This document shows positions 31,277 through 40,125 of a DNA stretch of 42,359 nt, one piece after another. The notes beneath the pieces were generated by a model. It did no database searches. It saw only the letters and a program-made list of their open reading frames with translations, and was not told where the DNA came from. This stretch comes from Cypionkella sp. (GTDB lineage: Bacteria > Pseudomonadota > Alphaproteobacteria > Rhodobacterales > Rhodobacteraceae). The stretch is from the NCBI RefSeq assembly GCF_030652235.1, contig NZ_JAUSBA010000058.1, forward strand, positions 1-42,359, given 5' to 3'. Made by a program: the position numbers and the translations under genes. How positions within the stretch are numbered: the first letter of the stretch is position 1; each line of letters opens with the position of its first letter.

Positions 31277-33877
31277 TTAGGTGTTTGCACCAACCAGCAG
31301 TGGAAATGGTGTCTCAAACCACTCGTCCGTGTCTTGTTTGGCCGCGATGGCCGCATCCAGCAGCGTGGCAATTGCCATGTACTGGCCGGCCCTTATCGCA
31401 TCCTCAAGCGCGCAAAGCAGCTTATACAACCGATGCGCCCCAATCACTGCGACTGACCCGGCGGCTTGGTGCATTTGCGTGGCCAGCGCATCGTCCAAGG
31501 GCGCATCGCGGGCGCTGATCAAGGCAAGGTTTGCATCGCTCAGGGCAGTATGCACCAACGCCAGAAAATCATCGCGTTGTAACACAGCCTGCATGTCGCG
31601 CAGACTTTCAACGGCGATCAGCGGGTGTGGGTTGTCCTGCGCAGTCGCAGGCGCAGGAGGAGGCGCAGAGGCCAAACCCTGCAAATGGATCGCCAATGCA
31701 GCCGAGGTGATCGGTTTGACCCGTGTGCAGTTCATTCCAGCCGCTATGAACCGCGCGAAGTCTTGCGGCATGGCATTGGCGGTCACCCCCATGATCGGAA
31801 CCTTGGCCGAGGCCCCACTGGCGCGAATCAACCGCGTGGCTTCCAAACCGTTCATTTCCGGCATGTTGATATCCATCAGGATCAAGTCGAACTGGCGCTG
31901 AGCTGCGACTTTGACGGCGACCGCCCCATCACTCGCCAATTCGACGCTATGCCCCAGCCGCTTTAGCATTTGTTCCAGCAGCAATCGGTTCACCACGTTG
32001 TCATCCACCACCAGCACAGTCAGCGGCGAAACCGATGCCTCATCCTGCGCCGCCTCGACGCGATCAACGGGTATGAGCGGTGCGATGCTTTGCGGAATGT
32101 CGAACCAGAAGCGGCTGCCGTTTCCGAAGGTGCTTTCAAGCTGCAATGTGCCGCCCATTAAATCGACGGCACGGCGCACGATACCCAACCCAAGACCCGA
32201 TGCGCCAAAGGATTCCAGCCTCGGATCGGCCACGGTCACAAAATCATCAAAAATGCGGGTCAGGTGCTGGGGTTCAATGCCAATCCCTGTATCGCGCACT
32301 TCAACCCGCATTTTCCCCACCATGTCAGGCGTCGGGAAAATCCGTACAGTGATCGTGCCCTGTTTGGTGAATTTGATCGCGTTGCCCACCAGATTGGCCA
32401 ATGCGCTGCGAAACGCGCGGCGATTGCCCAGCATCGGCCCCGACAAAGCGGGGTCGAAATCAAGCGACAGCAAGGTAGTATTGGCAGATGCAAGGTACTG
32501 CATCTGATCCACGATTAACTTTGCAAGCTCGACTGGAAAAAATGTCAACACCACACCCGGAACATCTGCCGCATCGTCCGAGGCCAGTTGCAGCACCTCT
32601 TCAATCTGCTCAAGCGCGGCACCCGCGCAATCCCGTGCAATTTTTCGCAATGGCCGTCTTTGTGCGTCCGTGGTAGTCCCACCCAAAAGGTCGATTGCCG
32701 CGATGACGCCATGCAACGGCGTGCGCATTTCGTGGCTCATCACCGCCAGAAAGCGCGCGTTGGCGGCAGCCCTGCGTTCGGCTTCAAGCCGCGCCGCCCG
32801 TTGTATTGCATCGGCCTCGACCAGTTTTGTGATATCGCGCAGAAAGGCGAGGAAGATCGGCTTGCCGTCGACGTCCACATCCGAAGCGATGGCAACCTCT
32901 GCCATGAAATCAGAGCCGTCGCTTTTTTGCAGCGTCAGACGCACCCGACCCTTGTTGGCCGAACGTACCAGGTTTGCTGCTATCTGCCGCCCGCTCAGTT
33001 GGCCCTTTCGCTGGGCACGATCGTCGCGGTGCAACAGGTTTTCGACAAGATCGCCCTTCACCTCGGCAAGGCTGTGGCCAAACATGGTTTCAGCCGCCGT
33101 GTTAAAGCTGCTGATCCGGCCAGAAACATCGGTGATGATCACCGCATCCAGCGATGTTTCGATCGCTTTGGTTAAATTCGCGCTGATGCGGGCGAAATCC
33201 ACAGTGCGCCGCGTCAACAACGAAGATTGCCGCAGCACGAACACCGCGATGCCCCCCAACAAGATGGCGGCGCCTTGGGTCAGCACCATCAGCCATTTCA
33301 GCACAAGCACGCGGTTCGAGAATTCTGTCGTGTCGTTGCGCACGATCCCGTCAAGGGTGTCCATAGCGTTCTGCCGCAAAACTGGTAAAATTAACTCGGC
33401 CTCGGCCAAAAGCCTCCGAAAATAATCGGCGTTCTGCCCCGCACTGTTGTCAACAAGCGGCGCAAGCTCGCGCAGATGGGCCTCGATCTTGGACATCCCC
33501 AGACGCAGCGCAAGTCGTTTATTATCTTCAATGCGAAAGTAGTTTATGCGCGCCGAAACGATGCTGATGCGCCTAAAATAAATGTCAAAACTGTTGACAA
33601 CCGCGGCAATGGCGTTGGGCCTGCTGGCCAAAGGCGCATCAACAGCGTTGTGCGTTGCCAGAAGAAAGCGTTGAAACTCGACTTCCAGTTGCGACACGGT
33701 CCAGATGGAATTGTCGAATCGACCGGACTTCAGAGCATCCATCTTTTTCATGACAACCAGGGCTGTCAGCTCTAACCCAATGATCCCTACTATAATGAGG
33801 GCCGCAGTGAAGTTGCCCAGACCGCGGTTGGTTACGTTTTTTCTTAACCAAGCCCAAATTGGGATCGTGATGCGCAT
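31277..33877 (-). CDS. hybrid sensor histidine kinase (TM-periplasmic-TM-PAS-HisKA-HATPase-REC-HPt)
   Basis: The 866-residue protein has helices at about 23-43 and 196-215 that flank a roughly 150-residue helical periplasmic domain. A PAS domain (about 235-350, ETSLDAVIITDVSGRISSFN) is followed by HisKA (FLAVMSHEMRTPLHG, His382), HATPase_c (N box LVGNAIKF, G1 DTGIGI, G2 GASGLGLGI), a receiver domain (VVDDN, phospho-Asp669 in LMDINMPEMNG, Lys721) and an HPt-like domain (His803 in MHQAAGSVAVIG). All residues for a His-Asp-His relay are present, so it should phosphorylate a separate response regulator. Its ATG (33877) directly follows the TAA of the SUOX-fold gene (TAAATG), so the two are co-translated. 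That protein is the natural candidate ligand-binding partner for the periplasmic domain. Confidence 0.93.
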   Translation of the reverse strand: MRITIPIWAWLRKNVTNRGLGNFTAALIIVGIIGLELTALVVMKKMDALKSGRFDNSIWTVSQLEVEFQRFLLATHNAVDAPLASRPNAIAAVVNSFDIYFRRISIVSARINYFRIEDNKRLALRLGMSKIEAHLRELAPLVDNSAGQNADYFRRLLAEAELILPVLRQNAMDTLDGIVRNDTTEFSNRVLVLKWLMVLTQGAAILLGGIAVFVLRQSSLLTRRTVDFARISANLTKAIETSLDAVIITDVSGRISSFNTAAETMFGHSLAEVKGDLVENLLHRDDRAQRKGQLSGRQIAANLVRSANKGRVRLTLQKSDGSDFMAEVAIASDVDVDGKPIFLAFLRDITKLVEADAIQRAARLEAERRAAANARFLAVMSHEMRTPLHGVIAAIDLLGGTTTDAQRRPLRKIARDCAGAALEQIEEVLQLASDDAADVPGVVLTFFPVELAKLIVDQMQYLASANTTLLSLDFDPALSGPMLGNRRAFRSALANLVGNAIKFTKQGTITVRIFPTPDMVGKMRVEVRDTGIGIEPQHLTRIFDDFVTVADPRLESFGASGLGLGIVRRAVDLMGGTLQLESTFGNGSRFWFDIPQSIAPLIPVDRVEAAQDEASVSPLTVLVVDDNVVNRLLLEQMLKRLGHSVELASDGAVAVKVAAQRQFDLILMDINMPEMNGLEATRLIRASGASAKVPIMGVTANAMPQDFARFIAAGMNCTRVKPITSAALAIHLQGLASAPPPAPATAQDNPHPLIAVESLRDMQAVLQRDDFLALVHTALSDANLALISARDAPLDDALATQMHQAAGSVAVIGAHRLYKLLCALEDAIRAGQYMAIATLLDAAIAAKQDTDEWFETPFPLLVGANT

Positions 33878-34393
33878 TTATGGGGCGTTCACACGCAACT
33901 GGATCAGTTGCCACACGCTTTGTGAGTAAATCAGATCGTTTCTGTATTTTTCATATGAATCAAATGGGTAGATCAGCCAAATTGGCCCCGACTCGCGCAG
34001 CGAAAATGGCAGGCCGTTCTTGCGTGTCGCCAGAATCGGATAAGATGCATCTACAGTGTCAGGCGAAAGCGCGATGCTGTATTCGTTGGCGGCAATGGCC
34101 GTGATCTGCCCTGGCTCGGCTTCGATCGAATCCAGCACCGACATCAGAGTAGGGCCCGAAAAAGATACCATACCTTCGGTCCAGATTGTGGTGGTGCTAA
34201 AGCTGGTTTGTGGCAAAGCGTCCAGCATGGCAAGGTCAAACTGGGCTGTCGTGCCTGCGTTTCGCCGATGGATGGCGCCATCTGCTTCCAACAGCACCGT
34301 GCCCTGCGGCATCGCAAGGGCGGGCGTCTGTGCCAAAGCCGAGATCGGCACCCAACAGGCAAGTGAAGCCACAAATGTACGCCTTGATATCAT
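33878..34393 (-). CDS. exported SUOX-fold (PruR-like) putative pterin-binding protein
   Basis: The 171-residue product has a signal peptide (MISRRTFVASLACWVPISALAQ; cleavage expected after Ala-Gln 22) and a mature domain resembling the molybdopterin-binding core of sulfite oxidases. Recognisable parts are FSGPTLMSVLDSI, AANEYSIALSPDTV, YPILATRKNG and GPIWLIYPFDSYEKYRND. The catalytic Cys of true sulfite oxidases is not seen. PruR of Agrobacterium tumefaciens is a periplasmic protein of this type that binds pterins and controls the membrane protein DcpA. Here the gene is fused in translation with a hybrid kinase. ATG 34393 follows GGAAAGGG; a frame extension to 34456 is not needed. The pterin-binding role is inferred from family likeness. 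Alternatively it could bind another ligand. Confidence 0.7.
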   Translation of the reverse strand: MISRRTFVASLACWVPISALAQTPALAMPQGTVLLEADGAIHRRNAGTTAQFDLAMLDALPQTSFSTTTIWTEGMVSFSGPTLMSVLDSIEAEPGQITAIAANEYSIALSPDTVDASYPILATRKNGLPFSLRESGPIWLIYPFDSYEKYRNDLIYSQSVWQLIQLRVNAP

Positions 34394-34478
34394 TCGATAT
34401 GCCCTTTCCACGGCCAAACGACACATTGACCTCTCTATCGCATGACGCGCGTGCATGAAATACAGCAGAGTTGATAGT

Positions 34479-34552
34479 TATACTTTAGATAGATTGGCGC
34501 AGGGTCATATACTTTAGTAACTGATCTATGTTGTTGCATATCCTATGGATAT
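34479..34552. promoter_or_regulatory. direct repeats and palindrome between the sensor genes and the response regulator
   Basis: The divergent gap (34394-34642) holds two copies of TATACTTTAG (34479-34488 and 34508-34517, 29 bp apart) and a 15-bp palindrome ATATCCTATGGATAT (34538-34552). The gap is AT-rich compared with both genes. These are candidate promoter elements or binding sites for the LuxR-type regulator, whose gene starts 90 bp further on. Confidence 0.4.
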
Positions 34553-34642
34553 CATGCGAATTCATTGGAATGTGCCAGTGCCAGAAGGTCATGTAAGTGT
34601 GCCAAAAACAAGAAAAATGTGCAGAGAAAGCCGCACCTTCGT

Positions 34643-35296
34643 ATGGAAAAATCACACACCCACTCCACAGTTTCCGTTCTGATTGCGGATGATCACGACC
34701 TTGTGCGGGACGCATTGGCGCAGGCTCTGTCGTTCGATAAACGGTTTTCCGTAACCACAGCAGACAGCTACATGGCGGCTTTGGCCGCAATCTCTAAACT
34801 TGGCAAAGTCGATGTGCTGTTGTTGGATATCGTCATGCCGGGGATGAATGGGCTGAAAAGCATCGAGGATTTCGTCAAGGTGAACGCCGACGGCGCGGTT
34901 GTGGTGTTTTCGGGCAATATCGCTCCTGACTTTATCACGCAGGCCTTGGCGCTGGGGGCACGCGGTTTCATCCCAAAGACGCTGCCGCTAAAATCGCTTG
35001 CGACAGCGATCCATCTGATAGCCTCGGGGCAGATTTTTGTGCCCTTCGTCGCATATAGCCCGCCAAAAGAGCCGGAAATCGAAGATCTGGAGCGCCTATC
35101 ACTCAAGGAACTGCGCATCCTGAACCACGTCTCTGACGGTCTGACCAACAAAGAAATTGCTTGGAAAGTTGATGTTGCAGAAGTGACCGTGAAAATGCAC
35201 ATGCGGTCGATTTGCACAAAACTGAAAGCAAAAAACCGTGCCCATGCGGCAATTATCGCCGCGCAGAATGGGCTGTTGCTGCACAACACCTTTTAG
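34643..35296 (+). CDS. LuxR/NarL-type response regulator
   Basis: The 217-residue product has a receiver domain (VLIADDHDLVRDALAQAL, phospho-Asp62 in LLLDIVMPGMNGL, Lys112 in FIPKT) and a C-terminal LuxR helix-turn-helix (LSLKELRILNHVSDGLTNKEIA, then VTVKMHMRSICTKLKAKNR). It is transcribed away from the SUOX-fold/hybrid kinase pair, so it is the probable output of that relay. ATG 34643 (MEKSHTHSTVSVLIADDH) is preferred because the receiver fold begins directly after it; a frame extension to 34565 is Cys/Lys-rich and unconvincing. Its target genes are not shown by sequence; the adjacent RTX genes are candidates. Confidence 0.9.
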   Translation: MEKSHTHSTVSVLIADDHDLVRDALAQALSFDKRFSVTTADSYMAALAAISKLGKVDVLLLDIVMPGMNGLKSIEDFVKVNADGAVVVFSGNIAPDFITQALALGARGFIPKTLPLKSLATAIHLIASGQIFVPFVAYSPPKEPEIEDLERLSLKELRILNHVSDGLTNKEIAWKVDVAEVTVKMHMRSICTKLKAKNRAHAAIIAAQNGLLLHNTF

Positions 35297-35819
35297 GCTG
35301 AATGGGTTTGCTGGCTGTGCCATCCCGGCACATTGCATCGATCCTAGCTGCCTGCGCGTGTTCAGCGCAAGGTCCGTGCCGTCATTGCGGTTTGGGTGAC
35401 CCACGACAACACACAGCCCCCCATCCGGCCTTTGGCGACCTGACGCAGGCGTTGCCCCCTTGTCGGACAGAGACTGCAGGGCCATCGGGGTGGCGTCGGC
35501 ATTGCCCGCGTTGCTTTGGAAAGATTGCACCATCAAAGCCCGGGATCAAACAGCTAGGGTTCGAAGTCAGTGATGGACCAAGCATAGGCCGCAACAGTGG
35601 TGGCCAGTGTGGCCGCCAGATTCTTTCTTATGATCAGCTTCCGATGATTTCACATTCCATATGCTAAATGTAATGTCGCGCGGCCGTTCTGCGGATGATC
35701 TGGATCATATTTGACGCCAAAATTCTCAGATAGACTTACCCAAACGGCCCGCGCGTCTGAACCTGAGCGCTCGGGATACGGCCAGTTGCGGCATTTTCTT
35801 GCAAATTATACATTTACAA
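35297..35819. other. intergenic region before the sulfide operon, no gene supported
   Basis: This stretch of 523 bp holds only weak frames without ribosome binding sites or family likeness. Composition shifts from GC-rich (35300-35560) to AT-rich (35780-35820). The GC-rich half may be decayed coding DNA but I cannot identify it. The right edge leads into the operator at 35820 and so carries the promoter of the sulfide operon. Confidence 0.4.
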
Positions 35820-35835
35820 ATTCATATATAAGAAT
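35820..35835 (+). promoter_or_regulatory. SqrR/BigR-type operator (ATTC-N8-GAAT)
   Basis: ATTC at 35820-35823 and GAAT at 35832-35835 are separated by exactly 8 bases (ATATATAA). From memory this is the consensus for SqrR of Rhodobacter capsulatus. The site lies 33 nt upstream of the RND adaptor start, in an AT-rich stretch with nested half-sites CATAT/ATATG. The cognate repressor is encoded as the last gene of the operon (41709-42041), so autoregulation is expected. Confidence 0.75.
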
Positions 35836-35867
35836 ATGTATGCTGCACCGAAGTGAGGACCTGAATC

Positions 35868-36851
35868 ATGCGCTCTGCCCTGAAAAGCCTTTTATGCGCC
35901 GTGCTGCCCTTGTTTGGCGGCTTGGCTTATGCTGAAACGCCAGCCCTGCAGCCGACCACGATCATCGAGTGGAAGGCGGTTTACGGTCAGGTCGAGGCAA
36001 GGGACCGCATCCCCGCGCGGGCTCGCCTTGGTGGTACATTGATTGGGTTGACCGTTGTCGAGGGAGATCTGGTCACCGCGGGTCAGCCCATCGGGCGGAT
36101 AGAAGATGAAAAGCTGGCGTTTCAACTCTCGGCGCTTTCTGCGCAGCGGGGCGCGTTGGAAGCACAGTTGACGAATGCGCAAGCCGAACTCACGCGGGGC
36201 GAAAGCCTGCTGAAGCAGGGGGTGACGACAGCGCAGGGGTTGGATGCCTTGCGCACGCGGGTCGATGTGTTCAAGGGCCAGATCGCGGCGCTGGATGCGC
36301 AGACCGAGGTGATCAGCCAACAGGTCAAAGAGGGCACGGTGCTGGCGCCTGCCGATGGGCGGGTGCTGGATGTGCCCGTCTCGAAAGGCGGGGTGGTGAT
36401 GCCGGGCGAGGAGATTGCCCTGATCGGCGGTGGCGGAACCTTCCTGCGGATCTCTATTCCTGAACGTCATGCCCCCAGCCTGCATCAGGGCGACAAGATC
36501 GAGATTTCCGCAGGCGATACGACCCAGACGGGCACCCTGTCGCGGATTTACCCGCTGATTCAGAATGGAAGGGTGATTGCCGATGTTGAACTGGCAGGTC
36601 TGCCCGATACCTTCGTCCAAGCGCGAATGCTGGTGCGGCTGCCGGTTGGCCAGCGGAACGCGCTGATGGTGCCGGTGACGGCGATTTCGTCAACCGCCGG
36701 TCTGGATTTTGTTGGCGTCGAAACGGCCTCTGGGCCGGTTCAACGCAGCGTCGTTCCGGGAGAACACGCGATCATTGACGGGGTCGAGATGGTTGAGATT
36801 CTGTCAGGCCTTGAAGCGGGTGACCACATCCTACCCAGTGCCGCAAAATGA
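35868..36851 (+). CDS. RND efflux periplasmic adaptor (membrane fusion protein)
   Basis: The 327-residue product has an N-terminal signal (MRSALKSLLCAVLPLFGGLAYA), a lipoyl-like half-motif (GGTLIGLTVVEGDLVTAGQPIGRIED), a coiled-coil hairpin (about 80-155, LSAQRGALEAQLTNAQAELT), the second lipoyl half (APADGRVLDVPVSKGG) and a beta-barrel part (GDKIEISAGDTTQTGTLSRI). It links the inner-membrane pump to an outer-membrane channel; no outer-membrane factor gene is in the window. The start follows GTGAGGACCTGAATC. It overlaps the permease gene by ATGA at 36848. First gene of the operon behind the SqrR-type operator. Confidence 0.9.
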   Translation: MRSALKSLLCAVLPLFGGLAYAETPALQPTTIIEWKAVYGQVEARDRIPARARLGGTLIGLTVVEGDLVTAGQPIGRIEDEKLAFQLSALSAQRGALEAQLTNAQAELTRGESLLKQGVTTAQGLDALRTRVDVFKGQIAALDAQTEVISQQVKEGTVLAPADGRVLDVPVSKGGVVMPGEEIALIGGGGTFLRISIPERHAPSLHQGDKIEISAGDTTQTGTLSRIYPLIQNGRVIADVELAGLPDTFVQARMLVRLPVGQRNALMVPVTAISSTAGLDFVGVETASGPVQRSVVPGEHAIIDGVEMVEILSGLEAGDHILPSAAK

Positions 36852-39800
36852 GTAATTTCTCTGACAAGCCGGCAGACAAGCCTTTGGGTCTCGCCGGACG
36901 TCTGACTCAGGCCTTCATTCAATCGGCCCTGACCCCGCTGTTCATTCTGGCCGCCCTCGCCGCCGGGATGTTGGCCGTCGTCTCGCTTCCGCGCGAGGAA
37001 GAGCCGCAAATCTCGGTGCCGATGGTCGATATCCATGTGCAAGCGCAAGGCTTGAAGGCTGAGGATGCCGTCAAGCTGGTAACCGAACCCCTTGAGGTCA
37101 TCGTAAAGGGGATCAACGGGGTGGAGCATGTCTATTCTTCGACCCGCGACGACGCGGCCATGGTCACGGCGCGCTTCGCCGTGGGGACCAATGCCGACGA
37201 AGCGATGCTGCGCGTGCATGACAAGGTGCGCGCCAACATGGACCGGATTCCCTTGGGCATCCCCGAACCCCTGATCATCGGGCGCGGCATTGATGATGTG
37301 GCGATCTTGTCCCTGACGCTGTCTTCAGCCCCCGGCGAGAACATTTCGGCCAACGACCTGACCCGCATCGCCCGCACCCTGCAGACCGAGGTTGCCAAGG
37401 CCGACAACGTCGGACTGACCTATCTGGTCGGCGACGCGCAGGATGCCATCCAGATCCAGCCTGATCCGGATCGGTTGGCGCTTTACGGTGTGACGCTGCA
37501 ACAACTGGCGCTGAAGGTGGGACAAGCGAACCGCACGCTGAACACCGGCAAGCTGCGCGACGGCGGTCAACAGATCGACCTTGTGGCGGGCCAGACACTG
37601 ACCGCGCCAGCCGCTGTGGCGCAGCTTTTGCTGACCACGCGGGATGGCCGCCCGGTCTATGTTTCTGACGTGGCCGCGGTCGTCTATGTGGCCGATACCT
37701 CTGACCATACCGTCGCCAACATCATCCGCAACGCCGATGGGTCGATCACCCGGTCCCCCGCCGTTACGCTGGCCATTGCCAAGCGCGCTGGCGCCAATGC
37801 GGTTGTGGTGGCCGAACAGGTCCTTACGCAGGTCGAGGCGCTTAAGGGCCATCAAATCCCTGACTCGGTGACCGTCACCGTCACCCGCGACTATGGTGAG
37901 ACCGCCAATGAGAAAGCCAACGAGCTGCTGTTCCACCTTGGACTTGCCACGGTGTCGATCATCGTTCTGGTCCTGTTTGCCATCGGCTGGCGCGAGGCCA
38001 TCGTGGTGGCCATCGTCATCCCGGTCACGATCCTGCTGACGCTGTTTGCGGCGTGGATCATGGGTTACACGCTGAACCGCGTTAGCCTGTTTGCGCTGAT
38101 TTTCTCGATCGGGATTCTGGTCGACGATGCCATCGTGGTGATCGAGAACATCGCGCGGCATTGGGGCATGAAGGATGGCCGCAGCCGGTCCGCCGCCGCC
38201 ATCGACGCGGTGGCCGAGGTGGGCAATCCCACCATCGTGGCCACACTGACCGTGGTGGCGGCGCTGCTGCCGATGCTATTCGTCTCGGGCCTGATGGGGC
38301 CGTATATGTCGCCCATCCCGGCCAATGCCAGCGCCGCGATGATCTTCTCGTTCTTTGTGGCCGTCATCATCACCCCGTGGCTGATGGTCAAGATCGCGGG
38401 CCGGGCCGATATAACGGCGCACGGCGATGACGACATCTCTGGCGAGCATCACGGCGGCTGGATGGCGCGCGCCTATAACCGCGTGGCCCGGCCCTTGCTG
38501 CAGTCAAAGGCGCGGTCGCTGACCTTCCTGCTTGTGACTGCGGCGCTGTCCTTCGGCTCGCTGGTTGCCCTGTATACCCGCGATGTCACGGTCAAGCTTT
38601 TGCCCTTCGACAATAAATCTGAACTGTCGGTGATGATCGACCTGCCCGAAGGGTCTTCGGTCGAAGCGACCGACCGCGTCGCACAGGACGTGGCCGCGAT
38701 CGTCATGCAGATGCCGGAGGTGACCACCGTGCAGACCCATGCCGGAACCGCGGCCCCCTTCAACTTCAACGGTCTGGTGCGGCACTACTACCTGCGTCAG
38801 GAACCGCAATTGGGCGAAGTGGCGATCAATCTGACGCCAAAGGGCGACCGTGCCCGCGCCAGCCATGCCATAGCACTGGACATCCGCACCAAGCTGGCCG
38901 CACTGACCATGCCGGCCGGCAGCAGCCTGAAAGTGGTCGAACCGCCGCCCGGCCCGCCGGTGATCTCGACCCTTCTGGCCGAGGTCTATGGCCCCGACGC
39001 CGCCACCCGCCGCGCTGCCGCCGCCAAGATTCAAATGGCGTTTGAGGCGGTCCCCTTCATCGTCGATGTTGATAACAGTTACGGCACCCCGGCGCGCCGG
39101 TTGCGGGCGACGGTGTCGACCGACAACCTCGACTTCTTCGGGGTGCAGGAACAAGACGTGTTCGACACCATCGCCTTGCTGAACGGCGGGCAGACGGTGG
39201 GCTATTCCAACCGGGGCGAGGGGCGGCTCCCGATCCCGCTGCAGGTCGCGCGGCCCAAGTCTGACCGCGTGATGGACCAGCGATTCATGACCACGCCGAT
39301 CCCTGCCAATGTGCTGCCCGGCGCCAAATCGGTGGTGGAACTGGGCGATGTCGTGACAGTGGCGGAAGAGCCCGCTTCTTATCCGATCTTCCGCCACAAT
39401 GGCCGCTACGCCGAGATGGTGACGGCGGAACTGGCTGGGCAATTTGAAGCGCCTTTGTACGGCATGCTCGCCGTGGCCGATCAAATCAGCAAACAGGACT
39501 GGCCGAACGGCAAGCCCACCATCAGCTTGCACGGCCAGCCGCAGGACGAAAGCCGCGTCACGCTTCTGTGGGATGGCGAGTGGGAAGTCACCTTCGTCAC
39601 CTTCCGCGACATGGGGGCGGCCTTCGGCGTGGCCTTGCTGGGCATTTACATCCTTGTGGTCGCCCAATTTGGCTCGTTCCGGCTGCCCTTGGTAATCCTG
39701 ACGCCAATCCCGTTGACTTTCCTTGGCATCGTAGCGGGACACTGGCTGTTTGGCGCGCCCTTCTCGGCCACCTCGATGATCGGCTTCATCGCCCTGGCGG

Positions 39801-40069
39801 GGATCATCGTCAGGAACTCGATCCTGCTGGTCGACTTCATCCGCAACAGCGGCAACGGCCTGGTCACCATCGACATTCTGGTCGAGGCCGGGGCGGTCCG
39901 CTTCAAGCCGATCCTCTTGACGGCTATTGCCGCCATGATCGGGGCCGTGGTGATCCTGTCCGACCCGATCTTCCAGGGCCTGGCGATCTCGCTGCTGTTC
40001 GGGCTGCTGTCGTCAACCCTGCTGACCGTGCTGGTCATCCCGGCGATCTACCGCGTGTTCAAGACCTGA
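36848..40069 (+). CDS. RND efflux transporter permease
   Basis: The 1073-residue inner-membrane pump has the family layout: helix 1 near 33-50 followed by LPREEEPQISVPMVDIHV, a first periplasmic loop, a helix cluster (about 365-520, with VSIIVLVLFAIGWREAIVVAIVIP, GILVDDAIVVIENIARH and AALLPMLFVSGLMGPYM), a second large loop, and the C-terminal cluster (LLGIYILVVAQFGSFRLPLVI, GIIVRNSILLVDFIRNS). Asp residues in LVDDAIVVIEN fit the proton-relay region. Translational coupling to the adaptor indicates one pump. Substrate is unknown; because it sits behind a sulfide/persulfide-type operator, export of a reactive sulfur compound or another thiol stress product is a reasonable guess. Confidence 0.93.
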   Translation: MSNFSDKPADKPLGLAGRLTQAFIQSALTPLFILAALAAGMLAVVSLPREEEPQISVPMVDIHVQAQGLKAEDAVKLVTEPLEVIVKGINGVEHVYSSTRDDAAMVTARFAVGTNADEAMLRVHDKVRANMDRIPLGIPEPLIIGRGIDDVAILSLTLSSAPGENISANDLTRIARTLQTEVAKADNVGLTYLVGDAQDAIQIQPDPDRLALYGVTLQQLALKVGQANRTLNTGKLRDGGQQIDLVAGQTLTAPAAVAQLLLTTRDGRPVYVSDVAAVVYVADTSDHTVANIIRNADGSITRSPAVTLAIAKRAGANAVVVAEQVLTQVEALKGHQIPDSVTVTVTRDYGETANEKANELLFHLGLATVSIIVLVLFAIGWREAIVVAIVIPVTILLTLFAAWIMGYTLNRVSLFALIFSIGILVDDAIVVIENIARHWGMKDGRSRSAAAIDAVAEVGNPTIVATLTVVAALLPMLFVSGLMGPYMSPIPANASAAMIFSFFVAVIITPWLMVKIAGRADITAHGDDDISGEHHGGWMARAYNRVARPLLQSKARSLTFLLVTAALSFGSLVALYTRDVTVKLLPFDNKSELSVMIDLPEGSSVEATDRVAQDVAAIVMQMPEVTTVQTHAGTAAPFNFNGLVRHYYLRQEPQLGEVAINLTPKGDRARASHAIALDIRTKLAALTMPAGSSLKVVEPPPGPPVISTLLAEVYGPDAATRRAAAAKIQMAFEAVPFIVDVDNSYGTPARRLRATVSTDNLDFFGVQEQDVFDTIALLNGGQTVGYSNRGEGRLPIPLQVARPKSDRVMDQRFMTTPIPANVLPGAKSVVELGDVVTVAEEPASYPIFRHNGRYAEMVTAELAGQFEAPLYGMLAVADQISKQDWPNGKPTISLHGQPQDESRVTLLWDGEWEVTFVTFRDMGAAFGVALLGIYILVVAQFGSFRLPLVILTPIPLTFLGIVAGHWLFGAPFSATSMIGFIALAGIIVRNSILLVDFIRNSGNGLVTIDILVEAGAVRFKPILLTAIAAMIGAVVILSDPIFQGLAISLLFGLLSSTLLTVLVIPAIYRVFKT

Positions 40070-40125
40070 CGTTCTGCCCGCCGGGCGGGAGGCCCTGCGG
40101 TTCATACGTAACAGAGGAGTTTGCA

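Noticed and set aside
35099-35667. Minus-strand and plus-strand frames in the gap after the response regulator
   Set aside because: No ribosome binding site, no recognisable family, and partial overlap with the regulator gene; treated as intergenic or decayed DNA.
39568-40125. N-terminal extension of the sqr frame by 186 codons
   Set aside because: This part overlaps the end of the RND permease in another frame; the ATG at 40126 has a strong Shine-Dalgarno and begins with the FAD motif.
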